Shown: positions 33,746 to 41,489, numbered from the stretch's first letter. The stretch is DNA of 41,489 bases from Thermodesulfobacterium hveragerdense DSM 12571 (GCF_000423845.1 NZ_AUIT01000015.1:1-41489), one strand, 5' to 3'. Notes: a model not told the origin generated them from the letters alone. Made by a program: numbers and translations.

Positions 33746-34849
33746 TTAAAAAGCGATTATTAAACAACCTAAAACTATCGTAAAACTTAAAAGCATGACT
33801 AAAATCAAATCTAATTTAGGTAAAGGAGTTTTAACGGTTTCTGGTCCTTTTTCTCCTAAAAACAGGCTATGGTAAGCCCTTATAAAATACACCAAGGTAA
33901 GACAACCTCCTAATATCATAAGCCCAAAGAGACCCTTAGAAATTTTAAATACCTCCTGATAAAGAAAGAGTTTCCCCCAAAATCCGGGTAAAATAGGTAT
34001 ACCTATCAAGGTTAGAGCGAATACCAAGAAAGAAAAAGCCAAACCAGGATAGTCTTTGGCAAGACCTTTTACCTTTCCTAAGGATATTACAGAAGTATTC
34101 TTTTCTATCCTATAGGCTATGAAAAACAGACCCAATTTTGCTATTAGGTGATTAATCCACAGGATGATAGTTCCATAAAGGCTTACCGGAGAAAAAAGGC
34201 TTAGTCCTATCAAGAGATACCCTGTGTCGTCGATCGTTGCGTAGGCCAAAAGTTTTTTCAAATTCTTTTCGCAAAGGGCAAGCACAGCTCCTAAAAGTAA
34301 GGTTAGAAAACCTATGTATAGAGAAACCTCTCTCAGGTTTTCAAAAAATTGAGGAAACCAGGAAGCCTTTTCCACTGTCCTCCATAACAACACAAAATCT
34401 ACGATTTCAAAAATACATATAAGAAACCCAGCGGTGATAGCATCTATAATTTTTACCACGATCGGTAGCCAGAGAAAAAGTGGGAAAACCGCAAGTTTTA
34501 GAAAGAAAGCTATAACCAATAAAACAATACCTTCAGGGGTATGAGCAAAAACAGTTTTTCCTAAGATAAGTAGAACTAAATAAGAGATTTCTATAACCCC
34601 TAAGATTTTAAAAGCTTCTTTATAACCAAGAACCCAAAACAGCGTTAGCAAAGCTATTACGCTAATCCCATCAAAAAATAGCCCATAAGAAGTCTCTCCC
34701 CAGAGTAAAAAGAGGTTAGAAAAGGTTAAAACCACAAGACAGAGTAAGATCATCAATTTTTTGTTAAAATCTCTGAGGTAAAACACCCCACATAAAAACG
34801 TTATAGCTATATAGATTATGGTTAAGAAGGGGGCTAAAGCCTTCAACAT
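33746..34849 (-). CDS. reduced NuoN/HyfF-like antiporter-type subunit
   Basis: The 367-residue membrane protein has about 11 spans and corresponds to a shortened NuoN/NuoM/HyfF family member (usual length 450-500). The central lysine segment is kept as FFLKLAVFPLFLWLP. The usual His after the Pro and the AP.P loop that follows are replaced (IVVKIIDAITAGFL), so proton transfer through this half may be altered. It overlaps the larger antiporter-like gene by 7 bases. It is probably a second ion channel of the hydrogenase membrane arm, or a structural remnant. Confidence 0.82.
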   Translation of the reverse strand: MLKALAPFLTIIYIAITFLCGVFYLRDFNKKLMILLCLVVLTFSNLFLLWGETSYGLFFDGISVIALLTLFWVLGYKEAFKILGVIEISYLVLLILGKTVFAHTPEGIVLLVIAFFLKLAVFPLFLWLPIVVKIIDAITAGFLICIFEIVDFVLLWRTVEKASWFPQFFENLREVSLYIGFLTLLLGAVLALCEKNLKKLLAYATIDDTGYLLIGLSLFSPVSLYGTIILWINHLIAKLGLFFIAYRIEKNTSVISLGKVKGLAKDYPGLAFSFLVFALTLIGIPILPGFWGKLFLYQEVFKISKGLFGLMILGGCLTLVYFIRAYHSLFLGEKGPETVKTPLPKLDLILVMLLSFTIVLGCLIIAF

Positions 34850-36612
34850 GGTTTACTCCATATCTGTTCTAACTTTTTTATGGAGCTATAAACTTTCAGG
34901 ATTAAGCCTTCAATAAAATTGCAAATTTTTAGGAGGTATTGGTCTGGGTCGGCCTTTTTATAAAAGGTTGCTAAACGGTTTTCTATGTCAGCCACAAAAT
35001 CATCTGCAGTAGGATTAAAAACGGTTTCGTCCTCTCCTCCTTTAAAAACCTCGGTTTCTTTAATAATTTCCTTAGGTTTAAGCCAGGTAAAATAAATTAA
35101 AAGCCCTAAGCCTAAGAACAAAATAAACAAAGCTCCTATTAAAACGGTAGGGAGTTGATAAAAGCTGATGTTAACCCCTTGGAGGTTTAAAAGAGATAAG
35201 GCTGGATTTATAAGAAAGGTTATAGCTATTTGAGGGAAAAGACCAAACACTACACATGGAATGGCCAGGATGATTCCTCCTGTAACCATAAGGTAAAAAG
35301 GTTTTTCAGAAAGCTGTTTATTTTTTTCGTCAATTTTACCCAAAAATGCGGTATCAAGCACTTTGATAAACGAAAGGGTGGTTAGAGTACTTATGAAAAG
35401 TCCTAAAGCTGCAGCTAATGGATGGTTAGCCTCTATCGCAGCCTGGTAAAACATCCATTTACTTACAAAGCCGTTAAACCCAGGTATTCCTGAGATAGAG
35501 GCTGCACCTATCAGGTAAAGAACCGTGGTTTTCGGTAGTTTTGATGCAATCCCTCCCATCAGAGAAAGGTCTCTGGTATGGGTTGCCTGCTGGAGGATCC
35601 CAGCAACCAAAAAAAGGAGGCCTTTAAAAAAGGCATGGTTTAAGGTGTGAAAGAGAGAAGAAGCTAACCCAAGAGAGGTCCCAAGCCCTATTCCTGAGAC
35701 CATATATCCTATCTGGCTAACTGTGTGATAGGCTAAAAGTTTTTTTACGTCAGCCTGTTTTAAGGCAAATAGAACTCCCATAAGAGAAGAAAACATCCCC
35801 AAATAAATCAGAAGGTTTTTCCAGAATTCAGGAAAGCCACCAAGTAAAAGATAAAATTTGAACAAAAGATACACCCCGCATTTTACCAAACAGGCTGCAT
35901 GAAGTAGGGCACTTACCGGGGTAGGAGCGTTCATCGCATATGGTATCCAGGTGTAAAGAGGCCATTGAACTGATTTAGCCAAAACAGCTACCAAAACTCC
36001 AGCCAAAATTAAATGTTGATAAGCCTTAGGGTCAGGAGAAAAGTTAAACACAAGAGCACCTAACAGAAACCCATAACCAGCGATGTGAGTCATCAAGAAA
36101 GCCTTTTTAGCAGAAAAACTTGAAAGGTCAGACTGGTACCAAAAGGCTATCAGTTGATAAGAACATAACCCTGTAAGTTCAAAAAACACATAAGACCAAA
36201 ATAGGTTTTCACTAAGGGTTAACCCCAGATAGGAGCCTATAAATAATTGAATAAAAGCATAAAACCTGCCAAAACCTTCTTTTTCATGGGTCATGTATTT
36301 TATAGCATAAAGATTAATTCCTACACTAACATATGCTCCAAAAAGAGCAAAAAACAGGTTTAACCCATTTGCTTTAAAAATCAGTTCAAGGTTAATAAAG
36401 TCTCTTATCCACCTAAAAAGGGGGAGATGCCAACCAAATTCCCCTGTTTTAAGAAATTCAAAAAAAGTAAGGTTTAAAAAGTATAAGGCTACAGCAGAGG
36501 TAAGAAAGGCTAAACTGCCATGAAACTTTGGACTATTTATCCTGTAACACAAACCAGAAATTAAAGCCCCTAAAAACAGCACCCCAACACTAAAACCAAG
36601 AAACATTTTCAC
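34843..36612 (-). CDS. NuoL/HyfB/EchA/CooM-like proton- or sodium-translocating subunit
   Basis: The 589-residue protein has 14 or more membrane spans. Conserved ion-path residues are present: the TM5 glutamate in SYVFFELTGLCSYQLIAF, and the lysine and amphipathic loop in KSVQWPLYTWIPYAMNAP then TPVSALLHAACLVKCG. HTLNHAFFKGLLFLVAG follows further on. A C-terminal soluble extension of ~90 residues is present. It is the main pump of the hydrogenase membrane arm. Its GTG start at 36612 overlaps the TGA of the polyferredoxin gene. An ATG at 36606 is an alternative served by the same GAGGAG site. Confidence 0.92.
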   Translation of the reverse strand: MKMFLGFSVGVLFLGALISGLCYRINSPKFHGSLAFLTSAVALYFLNLTFFEFLKTGEFGWHLPLFRWIRDFINLELIFKANGLNLFFALFGAYVSVGINLYAIKYMTHEKEGFGRFYAFIQLFIGSYLGLTLSENLFWSYVFFELTGLCSYQLIAFWYQSDLSSFSAKKAFLMTHIAGYGFLLGALVFNFSPDPKAYQHLILAGVLVAVLAKSVQWPLYTWIPYAMNAPTPVSALLHAACLVKCGVYLLFKFYLLLGGFPEFWKNLLIYLGMFSSLMGVLFALKQADVKKLLAYHTVSQIGYMVSGIGLGTSLGLASSLFHTLNHAFFKGLLFLVAGILQQATHTRDLSLMGGIASKLPKTTVLYLIGAASISGIPGFNGFVSKWMFYQAAIEANHPLAAALGLFISTLTTLSFIKVLDTAFLGKIDEKNKQLSEKPFYLMVTGGIILAIPCVVFGLFPQIAITFLINPALSLLNLQGVNISFYQLPTVLIGALFILFLGLGLLIYFTWLKPKEIIKETEVFKGGEDETVFNPTADDFVADIENRLATFYKKADPDQYLLKICNFIEGLILKVYSSIKKLEQIWSKPC

Positions 36613-37007
36613 TTCTCCTCTACAGTAATGGCTTTGGTTCTACAAACTTTAGCACAAGAAGGACTAAACCTTTTATCTTTACATAGGTCACACTTCTGGG
36701 CTATGATAGGGTTATATTTGTTAAAAGATGAGACCATTTCTATGACCCCAAAAGGACAAACATAATAACAGAGCTTACATCCCACACATAAAGAAGGATT
36801 AATAATATAAGCCTCCCCATCTTTGGTGATTGCGCCGACAGAACATACCTTAGCACAAAGACCACACTGATTACAGACAGAAATTTTTACTTTTTCTCCT
36901 TTTTTAACCACAAAAATCCTGGGCGCAGTAGAATTATGTACTTTCATACAGATTTTTTCACAAGCGGTACATCCTTTGCAGAGACCGGGGTCTATTTTTA
37001 ATCTCAC
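36609..37007 (-). CDS. CooF/HycB-like polyferredoxin
   Basis: The ~132-residue electron carrier has four 4Fe-4S motifs: CKGCTACEKIC at 10-20, then CNQCGLCAKVC, CVGCKLCYYVCP, and finally CDLC with CAKVC. This is the HycB/HydN/CooF plan. Those proteins link an oxidoreductase (formate dehydrogenase or CO dehydrogenase) to a group 4 hydrogenase. Here the upstream partner in the same gene string is pyruvate:ferredoxin oxidoreductase. The start is taken as GTG at 37007, because GAGGAG (37019-37014) is 6 bases away and the product then begins directly at the ferredoxin fold. A longer frame from 37034 has no ribosome site. Confidence 0.87.
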   Translation of the reverse strand: MRLKIDPGLCKGCTACEKICMKVHNSTAPRIFVVKKGEKVKISVCNQCGLCAKVCSVGAITKDGEAYIINPSLCVGCKLCYYVCPFGVIEMVSSFNKYNPIIAQKCDLCKDKRFSPSCAKVCRTKAITVEEK

Positions 37008-37013
37008 TTGCGT

Positions 37014-37019
37014 CTCCTC
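37014..37019 (-). promoter_or_regulatory. polyferredoxin ribosome binding site that fixes a GTG start
   Basis: GAGGAG sits over the stop codon of the large-subunit gene and 6 bases before GTG at 37007. The TTG further upstream (37034) would place this site inside the coding region, so GTG is preferred. Confidence 0.65.
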
Positions 37020-38116
37020 TATCTTTGCATACAAGAAAAACAGGGATCTATGCTTCCAGAAATAAGGGTTACATCAGCTACATCTTGGTTTATCAGGATT
37101 CGATTAAGAGCATAGATGTTTACAAAACTCGGTGCCCTTATTTTTACTCTATAGGGAATGTCTGTTCCATCGGTTATACAATAATAGATGAGGCCTCCTC
37201 TTGGGGCCTCCCATCTACTTATCCCGATTCCTTTGGGAATAGGTACAAACTTTTTGGTTAGAATCGTTCCCTTAGGAAGGTCCTTTAAGATCTGTTTTAT
37301 TATTTTAAAACTTTCTACCATCTCAAGGAGTCTTACCTTAACCCGACTTAAAACATCCCCATCTTTTTCTACGACTTTTTCGAATTCAAGAAACTCGTAA
37401 GCTGCACCTGGCATGGCAACATCTTTTCTTAGGTCGAGGTCTACACCTGAAGCCCTTGCTACAGGACCTACTACCGAAAGATCTATTGCATCTTGATAGG
37501 TTAAAACGCCAATCCCTTTGGTTCTGCTGATTAAGATTGAATTGCTAAGAACAGTTTCTATTAGTTGAAAAATCTCAGGTTCAAGACTGTCTATAGATTT
37601 TTTAACCTCATGGATTTCATCTTCAAACAAATCTTTTCTAACCCCTCCTATGGTATTGAAGGCATAATTGCCTCTATGTCCGGAGATGCCTTCCATCAGG
37701 TCTTTGATGTTTTCTCTTGCGTTCATAAACCTTACAAACAAGGTTTTAAATCCTAAAATTTCACAAGTAATGGCGGTGTTTAGAAGATGGGAGTGGATTC
37801 TCTCAAGTTCACCTATCAGAGTTCTTAAATATCTTGCCCTTAACGGAACTTCAATCTCTGCTATTTGCTCAAGAGCCTGAACAAAACAAGTAGGATGGGA
37901 ATGAGAGCAAATTCCACAAACCCTTTCAACCACAATAATTCCTTGATAAAAATCTTTATTAGCTAAAAGAAACTCTATAGCTCGATGTACATATCCTATC
38001 TTAAGCTGCACGTTTTTTACTATATTACCCTCAGTTTCTAACCTTAACTGAATAGGTTCTTCTAAAGCTATATGGATAGGTCCTATAGGCAGGACAAACC
38101 TTTTATTTTTATCCAT
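37019..38116 (-). CDS. group 4 [NiFe] hydrogenase large subunit (EchE/CooH-like)
   Basis: The 365-residue catalytic subunit holds all four Ni-Fe cysteines: Cys67 and Cys70 in ERVCGICSHSHP, and Cys359 and Cys362 in DPCFSCMQR. This marks a true hydrogenase rather than NuoD. The protein stops three residues after the last cysteine, exactly where a maturation protease would cut other hydrogenases, so no C-terminal extension is made and no endopeptidase is needed. The same is known for CooH/EchE-type enzymes. No selenocysteine replaces a ligand. It evolves H2 from reduced ferredoxin and drives ion pumping. It overlaps the NuoC-like gene by 8 bases. Confidence 0.94.
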   Translation of the reverse strand: MDKNKRFVLPIGPIHIALEEPIQLRLETEGNIVKNVQLKIGYVHRAIEFLLANKDFYQGIIVVERVCGICSHSHPTCFVQALEQIAEIEVPLRARYLRTLIGELERIHSHLLNTAITCEILGFKTLFVRFMNARENIKDLMEGISGHRGNYAFNTIGGVRKDLFEDEIHEVKKSIDSLEPEIFQLIETVLSNSILISRTKGIGVLTYQDAIDLSVVGPVARASGVDLDLRKDVAMPGAAYEFLEFEKVVEKDGDVLSRVKVRLLEMVESFKIIKQILKDLPKGTILTKKFVPIPKGIGISRWEAPRGGLIYYCITDGTDIPYRVKIRAPSFVNIYALNRILINQDVADVTLISGSIDPCFSCMQR

Positions 38117-38480
38117 GTTTTTTCTTTAAGAGTTTTTGTTTTTCTACCTCTAAAAGAGGAAAAGGATGGCCCCCCGAAGATAAAAGAAGATTTTTTTCTT
38201 CTTCGGGGTAACCACTAAATTCTATTCCATAAAGTTCCATTACCTCTCGTTCTGACCATTCAACCGCAGGATATACTTCTTTTATACTTTCTAAAGCTCC
38301 TGAGAATTCTGCTTCATAGATTAATTCTTCAAGTTTGCCTTTTAAATCAAAAATATGTTTTACCACTATTTTGTCACCGGTATCAGGGTTTAGATAGGCA
38401 ACCGTAGTAATATAACGAGCTCCTAAGTTTTTAAGTTCTTTTGCTTTGTCTAAAAGGTTATTCCCCATACCTTTACTCAT
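38109..38480 (-). CDS. NuoC/EchD/CooU-like hydrogenase subunit
   Basis: The ~123-residue protein corresponds to the 30-kDa subunit of complex I in its short form. KIVVKHIFDLKGK is followed by YPAVEWSEREVMELYGIEFSGYP, which contains the NuoC signature (P.a.w.ERE..d..Gi.f.gHP). It docks the large subunit. The ATG at 38480 overlaps the porB stop region by 8 bases, so hydrogenase translation is coupled to porB. The larger frame from 38519 is not supported by a ribosome site. Confidence 0.88.
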   Translation of the reverse strand: MSKGMGNNLLDKAKELKNLGARYITTVAYLNPDTGDKIVVKHIFDLKGKLEELIYEAEFSGALESIKEVYPAVEWSEREVMELYGIEFSGYPEEEKNLLLSSGGHPFPLLEVEKQKLLKKKHG

Positions 38481-39444
38481 CTTTTTGTTCTGTTTGAGTT
38501 TCGCCAAAGCTTTCAGCAAGTTTAAGGAGTTTTTCGTATTCCTGGTTTACCCTCTCCTGGATGTAGGCTATTTGTTCAGGGGTAAGGTGTCTAAACCTTC
38601 TTTGGATCTTGAGATATTCTTCTACAGGTTTAGGTTTATCGACTTTACGGTTGATGATGTATTTTCCGTCTATGACCTCATAAAGAGGAAAGACCCTTGT
38701 TTCTACCGCAAGTTTAGCTGTAAGAAGGCTGTCTTCGCTTTTTGTTCCCCATCCGGTGGGACAGGTTGCATAGACATGGATGAAGGCAGGACCGTTTACC
38801 AAGGCTGCTTTTTTAACCTTATTCATGAGATCGATAGGGAAGGCAGGGTTTGCGGTTGCGGCATAGGGTATGTTATGAGCTATCACGATGCCCATCAGGT
38901 TTTTTTTCCAGGTGGTTTGACCTTTGATGATTTTACCTGCAGGGCTTGTGGTGGTGTGTGCTCCAAAGGGGGTAGCTCCAGACCTTTGCACCCCTGTATT
39001 CATGTAGGCCTCGTTATCAAGGCAGATGTAGACAAAGTCATGGCCTCTTTCAAGGGCACCTGAGAGCCACTGAAGACCTATGTCAAAGGTAGCTCCATCT
39101 CCTGCAAACACAACGACGTTTATTTTTTCTTTGGATTTAAGTTTGCCTTTACGTTTAAGAGCTTTGATGGCAGCCTCGATACCTGATGCAACGGTAGCGG
39201 AGTTTTCGAAGGCAACATGGATCCAGGGTACATTCCAGGAGGTATAGGGGAAGGGGCTTGAGACGATTTCCATGCAGCCAGTTGAGGTGACAGCGATGGT
39301 ATTGGGGCCAAGTGCTTTTAGGGCGAGCCTTAGAGGAAGCACGGTGCCACAACCTTGACAGGCTCTATGGCCTTGAGCAAAGCCTTCATATTCAGGTAAG
39401 TTTTTTAAGGTAAAGCCTTTAAAGTTTTTGAGTTCTGGTCTCAT
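38473..39444 (-). CDS. porB: pyruvate:ferredoxin oxidoreductase beta subunit
   Basis: The 323-residue subunit binds thiamine diphosphate and a 4Fe-4S cluster. It shows GHRACQGCGTVLPLRLALKA (cluster Cys) and STGCMEIVSSPFPYTSW. VVFAGDGATFDIG marks the TPP/Mg site, and NEAYMNTGVQRSGATPFGA is followed by HVYATCPTGW. All are characteristic of PorB rather than the 2-oxoglutarate or branched-chain enzymes. It is followed with overlap by the hydrogenase NuoC-like gene. GC content is visibly higher than in the hydrogenase genes. Confidence 0.95.
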   Translation of the reverse strand: MRPELKNFKGFTLKNLPEYEGFAQGHRACQGCGTVLPLRLALKALGPNTIAVTSTGCMEIVSSPFPYTSWNVPWIHVAFENSATVASGIEAAIKALKRKGKLKSKEKINVVVFAGDGATFDIGLQWLSGALERGHDFVYICLDNEAYMNTGVQRSGATPFGAHTTTSPAGKIIKGQTTWKKNLMGIVIAHNIPYAATANPAFPIDLMNKVKKAALVNGPAFIHVYATCPTGWGTKSEDSLLTAKLAVETRVFPLYEVIDGKYIINRKVDKPKPVEEYLKIQRRFRHLTPEQIAYIQERVNQEYEKLLKLAESFGETQTEQKDE

Positions 39445-39448
39445 AGGC

Positions 39449-40618
39449 TTACTCCTTTACACCGTAGATTTCATAAGGTGTGGTTGGTTTTTTGGTTAAG
39501 GTTTCAAAGGTTTTTTCGAAGATTTCAACGAAGTCTTCTTTGGTGACGTCTCTACCGCTAAGACCTGCAATCAGGTTAAGGACACGAGGTCTTTTGTTAG
39601 ACTGATACAGGGCAGAGCGTACCTCTATACCTACTGGTCCACCGGTTGCGCCATGACTGACAGCCCTGTCAACCACGCAGAGGGTTTTGACTTTACCGAT
39701 GGCTTTGAGGAAGTCTTTGGTAGGAAATGGTCTCCAGAGTCTGATTCTTACCACACCTACTTTTTTCCCTTTAGCCCTGAGGATATCAACGGCATTCATG
39801 GCGTTTTCAGCAAGGCTACCCATGATGACGATAGCTACTTCAGCATCTTCCATCTGATAGGTTTCAACAGGGAGATACTTTCTTCCGGTAAGTTTTTCGA
39901 AATCTTTCCAGGCTTGAAGGATTATTTTATAGCTGGCTTTAAGGGCTTCATCCTGAGCTTTTTTAGCCTCGGTGTAGATTTCAGGGACACCGATAGCACC
40001 GATGGTTATAGGGTTTTTGGGGTCAAGTTTGTATTTGATTTTAAGGGGTGGGAGGTATTTATCGAGTAAGTTTTGGTCTAAGAAGGTGACAGGTTCGACC
40101 ACATGGGAGAGGATGAAGCCATCGATGTTTACGGCGACAGGAAGTAGGGTTTTTTCGGCGACTTTATAGGCATGATAGATGAGGTCAACGGCTTGTTGGC
40201 CGTTTTCAGCGAAGAAATGGATCCAGCCAGCATCTCTCATGGACATTACATCGGAGTGGTCGTTCCAGATACTGATAGGAGCAGAGACTGAGCGGTTGAC
40301 AAGAGCCATGACGATGGGTAGTCTCATGCCAGATGCGATGAAGAGGGTTTCGTACATAAGGAGTAGGCCTTGAGCAGAGGTAGAGGTGAAGGTACGAGCA
40401 CCTGTTGCGGCAGCCCCGATACAGGCACTCATGGCAGCATGTTCTGACTCAACAGGTATGTATTCGGCATCGAGTTCACCGTTGTTAACGAGTTCAGCGA
40501 GGTGTTCGACGATGTGGGTTTGAGGGGTAATAGGGTAGGCAGAGATTACGTCTACTTTGCACTGGGCCACAGCCTCAGCCACGGCAATGGAGACTTCTTT
40601 AGCGAATTTTTTAGTCAT
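39449..40618 (-). CDS. porA: pyruvate:ferredoxin oxidoreductase alpha subunit
   Basis: The 389-residue subunit contains DVISAYPITPQTHIVEHLAE, VESEHAAMSACIGAAATGAR and TFTSTSAQGLLLMYE. VSAPISIWNDHSDVMSMRDAGW marks it as a pyruvate synthase/PorA sequence. With beta, gamma and delta it oxidises pyruvate to acetyl-CoA and CO2 and reduces ferredoxin, or runs in reverse to fix CO2. It lies 4 bases before porB. Confidence 0.96.
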   Translation of the reverse strand: MTKKFAKEVSIAVAEAVAQCKVDVISAYPITPQTHIVEHLAELVNNGELDAEYIPVESEHAAMSACIGAAATGARTFTSTSAQGLLLMYETLFIASGMRLPIVMALVNRSVSAPISIWNDHSDVMSMRDAGWIHFFAENGQQAVDLIYHAYKVAEKTLLPVAVNIDGFILSHVVEPVTFLDQNLLDKYLPPLKIKYKLDPKNPITIGAIGVPEIYTEAKKAQDEALKASYKIILQAWKDFEKLTGRKYLPVETYQMEDAEVAIVIMGSLAENAMNAVDILRAKGKKVGVVRIRLWRPFPTKDFLKAIGKVKTLCVVDRAVSHGATGGPVGIEVRSALYQSNKRPRVLNLIAGLSGRDVTKEDFVEIFEKTFETLTKKPTTPYEIYGVKE

Positions 40619-40619
40619 G

Positions 40620-40913
40620 TTATTCCTCCTCTAAGACCATAGTAATGGCTTTTTTAGGGCAGTTAGCGGCACAGATGCCGCAGCCTTTGCAGTAGAAAAG
40701 ATTACAGATGAAGAAGCCATCCTGGTCTTGTTGATAGCAGATGTCAGGGCAGAGGATGTAGCACATACCGCATTTGATGCATTTATCTTTATCAAGGACA
40801 GGCCTAAAGGCTCTCCAGTCACCGGTTTTAAATTTTTTAGAGTTGCCTGGTTCGAGGATATACATACCAGGTGCAAGTTCTTTCCAGCTTATAAGACCTT
40901 GGTCTTTTGGCAT
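40620..40913 (-). CDS. porD: pyruvate:ferredoxin oxidoreductase delta (ferredoxin) subunit
   Basis: The 97-residue 2[4Fe-4S] ferredoxin subunit has CIKCGMCYILCPD and CKGCGICAANCPKKAI after an N-terminal WRAFRPVLDKDK stretch typical of PorD. It carries electrons out of the complex. It abuts porA by one base and follows porG by 12. Confidence 0.94.
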   Translation of the reverse strand: MPKDQGLISWKELAPGMYILEPGNSKKFKTGDWRAFRPVLDKDKCIKCGMCYILCPDICYQQDQDGFFICNLFYCKGCGICAANCPKKAITMVLEEE

Positions 40914-40925
40914 GGCTTAACTCCT

Positions 40926-41474
40926 TTAATAGATTTTGGTTTCATCGATAGCCCTTTTAAGGGCTTTGATGTTTTTTTCAGCGAGGCGACCGAAGCGTGC
41001 GGTGATAGCTTGTTCGATGGCCTCAAGGGAGACAAGACCTGTAGCTTTTAGGAAGGCACCGAGCATGGTGGTGTTGGTGATAGGGAGTCCCAGTTCTTCG
41101 ATGGCTATTTTGGTAGCGTCAACCACAGCGATTTTACCTTGGAAGTTATGAAGGAGTTTACGGAGTTCAGGTTCAGGGAGGTTGGAGTTAAGGATGGCGA
41201 TACCAGAGGGTTTAAGGCCTTGGGTTATGTTAACGATTTTGGGTAGGGTAGGGTCAAGGACGAGGATGACGTCAGGTTCATAGATTTTTTCTCTTGAGCG
41301 GATAGGATTTTTGTCGATTCTTGCGAAGGCCTGAACAGGAGCGCCTCTTCTTTCAGGGCCAAAACTTGGGAAGGCCTGGGCATAATCTCCCTGGGAGATG
41401 GCAGCAACCGCGATAAGCTCAGCAGAGGTAACCGCCCCCTGCCCACCTCTTCCATGCAATCTAATCTCAACCAT
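40926..41474 (-). CDS. porG: pyruvate:ferredoxin oxidoreductase gamma subunit
   Basis: The 182-residue gamma subunit begins VEIRLHGRGGQGAVTSAELIA and has FPSFGPERRGAPVQAFARI and the later NTTMLGAF, all standard for PorG. GAGGTGG (41484-41478) is the ribosome site. It is the first por gene in view. Only 15 bases remain to the window edge, so whether transcription begins here or further upstream cannot be seen. Confidence 0.95.
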   Translation of the reverse strand: MVEIRLHGRGGQGAVTSAELIAVAAISQGDYAQAFPSFGPERRGAPVQAFARIDKNPIRSREKIYEPDVILVLDPTLPKIVNITQGLKPSGIAILNSNLPEPELRKLLHNFQGKIAVVDATKIAIEELGLPITNTTMLGAFLKATGLVSLEAIEQAITARFGRLAEKNIKALKRAIDETKIY

Positions 41475-41489
41475 GTCCCACCTCGTTTT

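Noticed and set aside
37019-38116. Possible selenocysteine in the hydrogenase, prompted by the selC gene
   Set aside because: All four Ni-Fe ligands are Cys codons and no in-frame TGA interrupts the gene.
31865-38480. Complex I (NADH:quinone oxidoreductase) instead of a hydrogenase
   Set aside because: The large subunit keeps both CxxC Ni-Fe motifs, which NuoD lacks, and there are no NuoE, NuoF or NuoG genes.
38446-39063. A 205-codon plus-strand frame
   Set aside because: It is antisense to porB, which has complete family motifs; the frame has no domain and no ribosome site.
1-41489. CRISPR array or long tandem repeats
   Set aside because: No regularly spaced direct repeats were seen on reading through the window.

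Overview
The window is AT-rich bacterial chromosome from an anaerobic, Gram-negative bacterium. LpxC, a SurA/HtrA/BepA-type envelope set and an L,D-transpeptidase indicate an outer membrane and peptidoglycan. Futalosine-route menaquinone genes, pyruvate:ferredoxin oxidoreductase, an energy-converting [NiFe] hydrogenase and a DsrMK/Hmc-like membrane redox pair indicate anaerobic respiration. The mix fits a thermophilic sulfate- or sulfur-metabolising lineage such as Thermodesulfobacteriota. That assignment is inference from gene content, not from a marker-gene search.

Layout. At 1-342 the 3' end of an IS256/Mutator-type transposase abuts what looks like the surviving first codons of an interrupted leftward gene. 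At 0.5-3.8 kb (+) lie a PaaI-type thioesterase, the 4.5S SRP RNA, a selenocysteine tRNA (UCA anticodon), a BepA-like M48 protease, a small zinc-ribbon-like protein and an ATP-grasp protein. At 3.8-8.9 kb (-) a cobalamin riboswitch precedes metE, which is followed closely by a glycogen-synthase-like glycosyltransferase and rpe. After tRNA-Arg(UCU), the stretch 9.4-17.8 kb (+) carries a GlmU-like acyltransferase behind a consensus promoter, a parvulin, an RNase H-fold nuclease, HtrA, a SurA-like chaperone, RecO, a LOG-family protein, PyrB and PyrC. lpxC (+) then converges on an LysM/L,D-transpeptidase gene (-).

At 19.7-27.9 kb (+) is a run starting with a cysteine synthase-cysteinyl-tRNA synthetase fusion. 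It continues with a MagIII-like DNA glycosylase, an EamA transporter, cobO and four menaquinone genes (mqnC, an aminofutalosine deaminase, mqnA, menG). A methyl-accepting chemotaxis protein (-) follows.

At 29.2-41.5 kb (-) lies an energy-metabolism block. Read in the direction of transcription it runs porG, porD, porA, porB, then without a break the eight subunits of a group 4 membrane-bound hydrogenase: NuoC-like, large subunit, CooF/HycB-like polyferredoxin, two antiporter-like subunits, small subunit, NuoH-like and NuoI-like. After about 100 bases come a cytochrome-b-like subunit and an HdrD/DsrK-like iron-sulfur protein. The simplest reading is that pyruvate oxidation delivers electrons through a dedicated polyferredoxin to an ion-pumping, H2-evolving complex, next to a separate quinone-linked electron-transfer pair.

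The most unusual items are the CysK-CysRS fusion with a degenerate KMSKS motif, the por-hydrogenase gene continuity with an unextended large subunit, the nearly leaderless acyltransferase gene, and a possible B12-controlled metE-glycosyltransferase-rpe operon.
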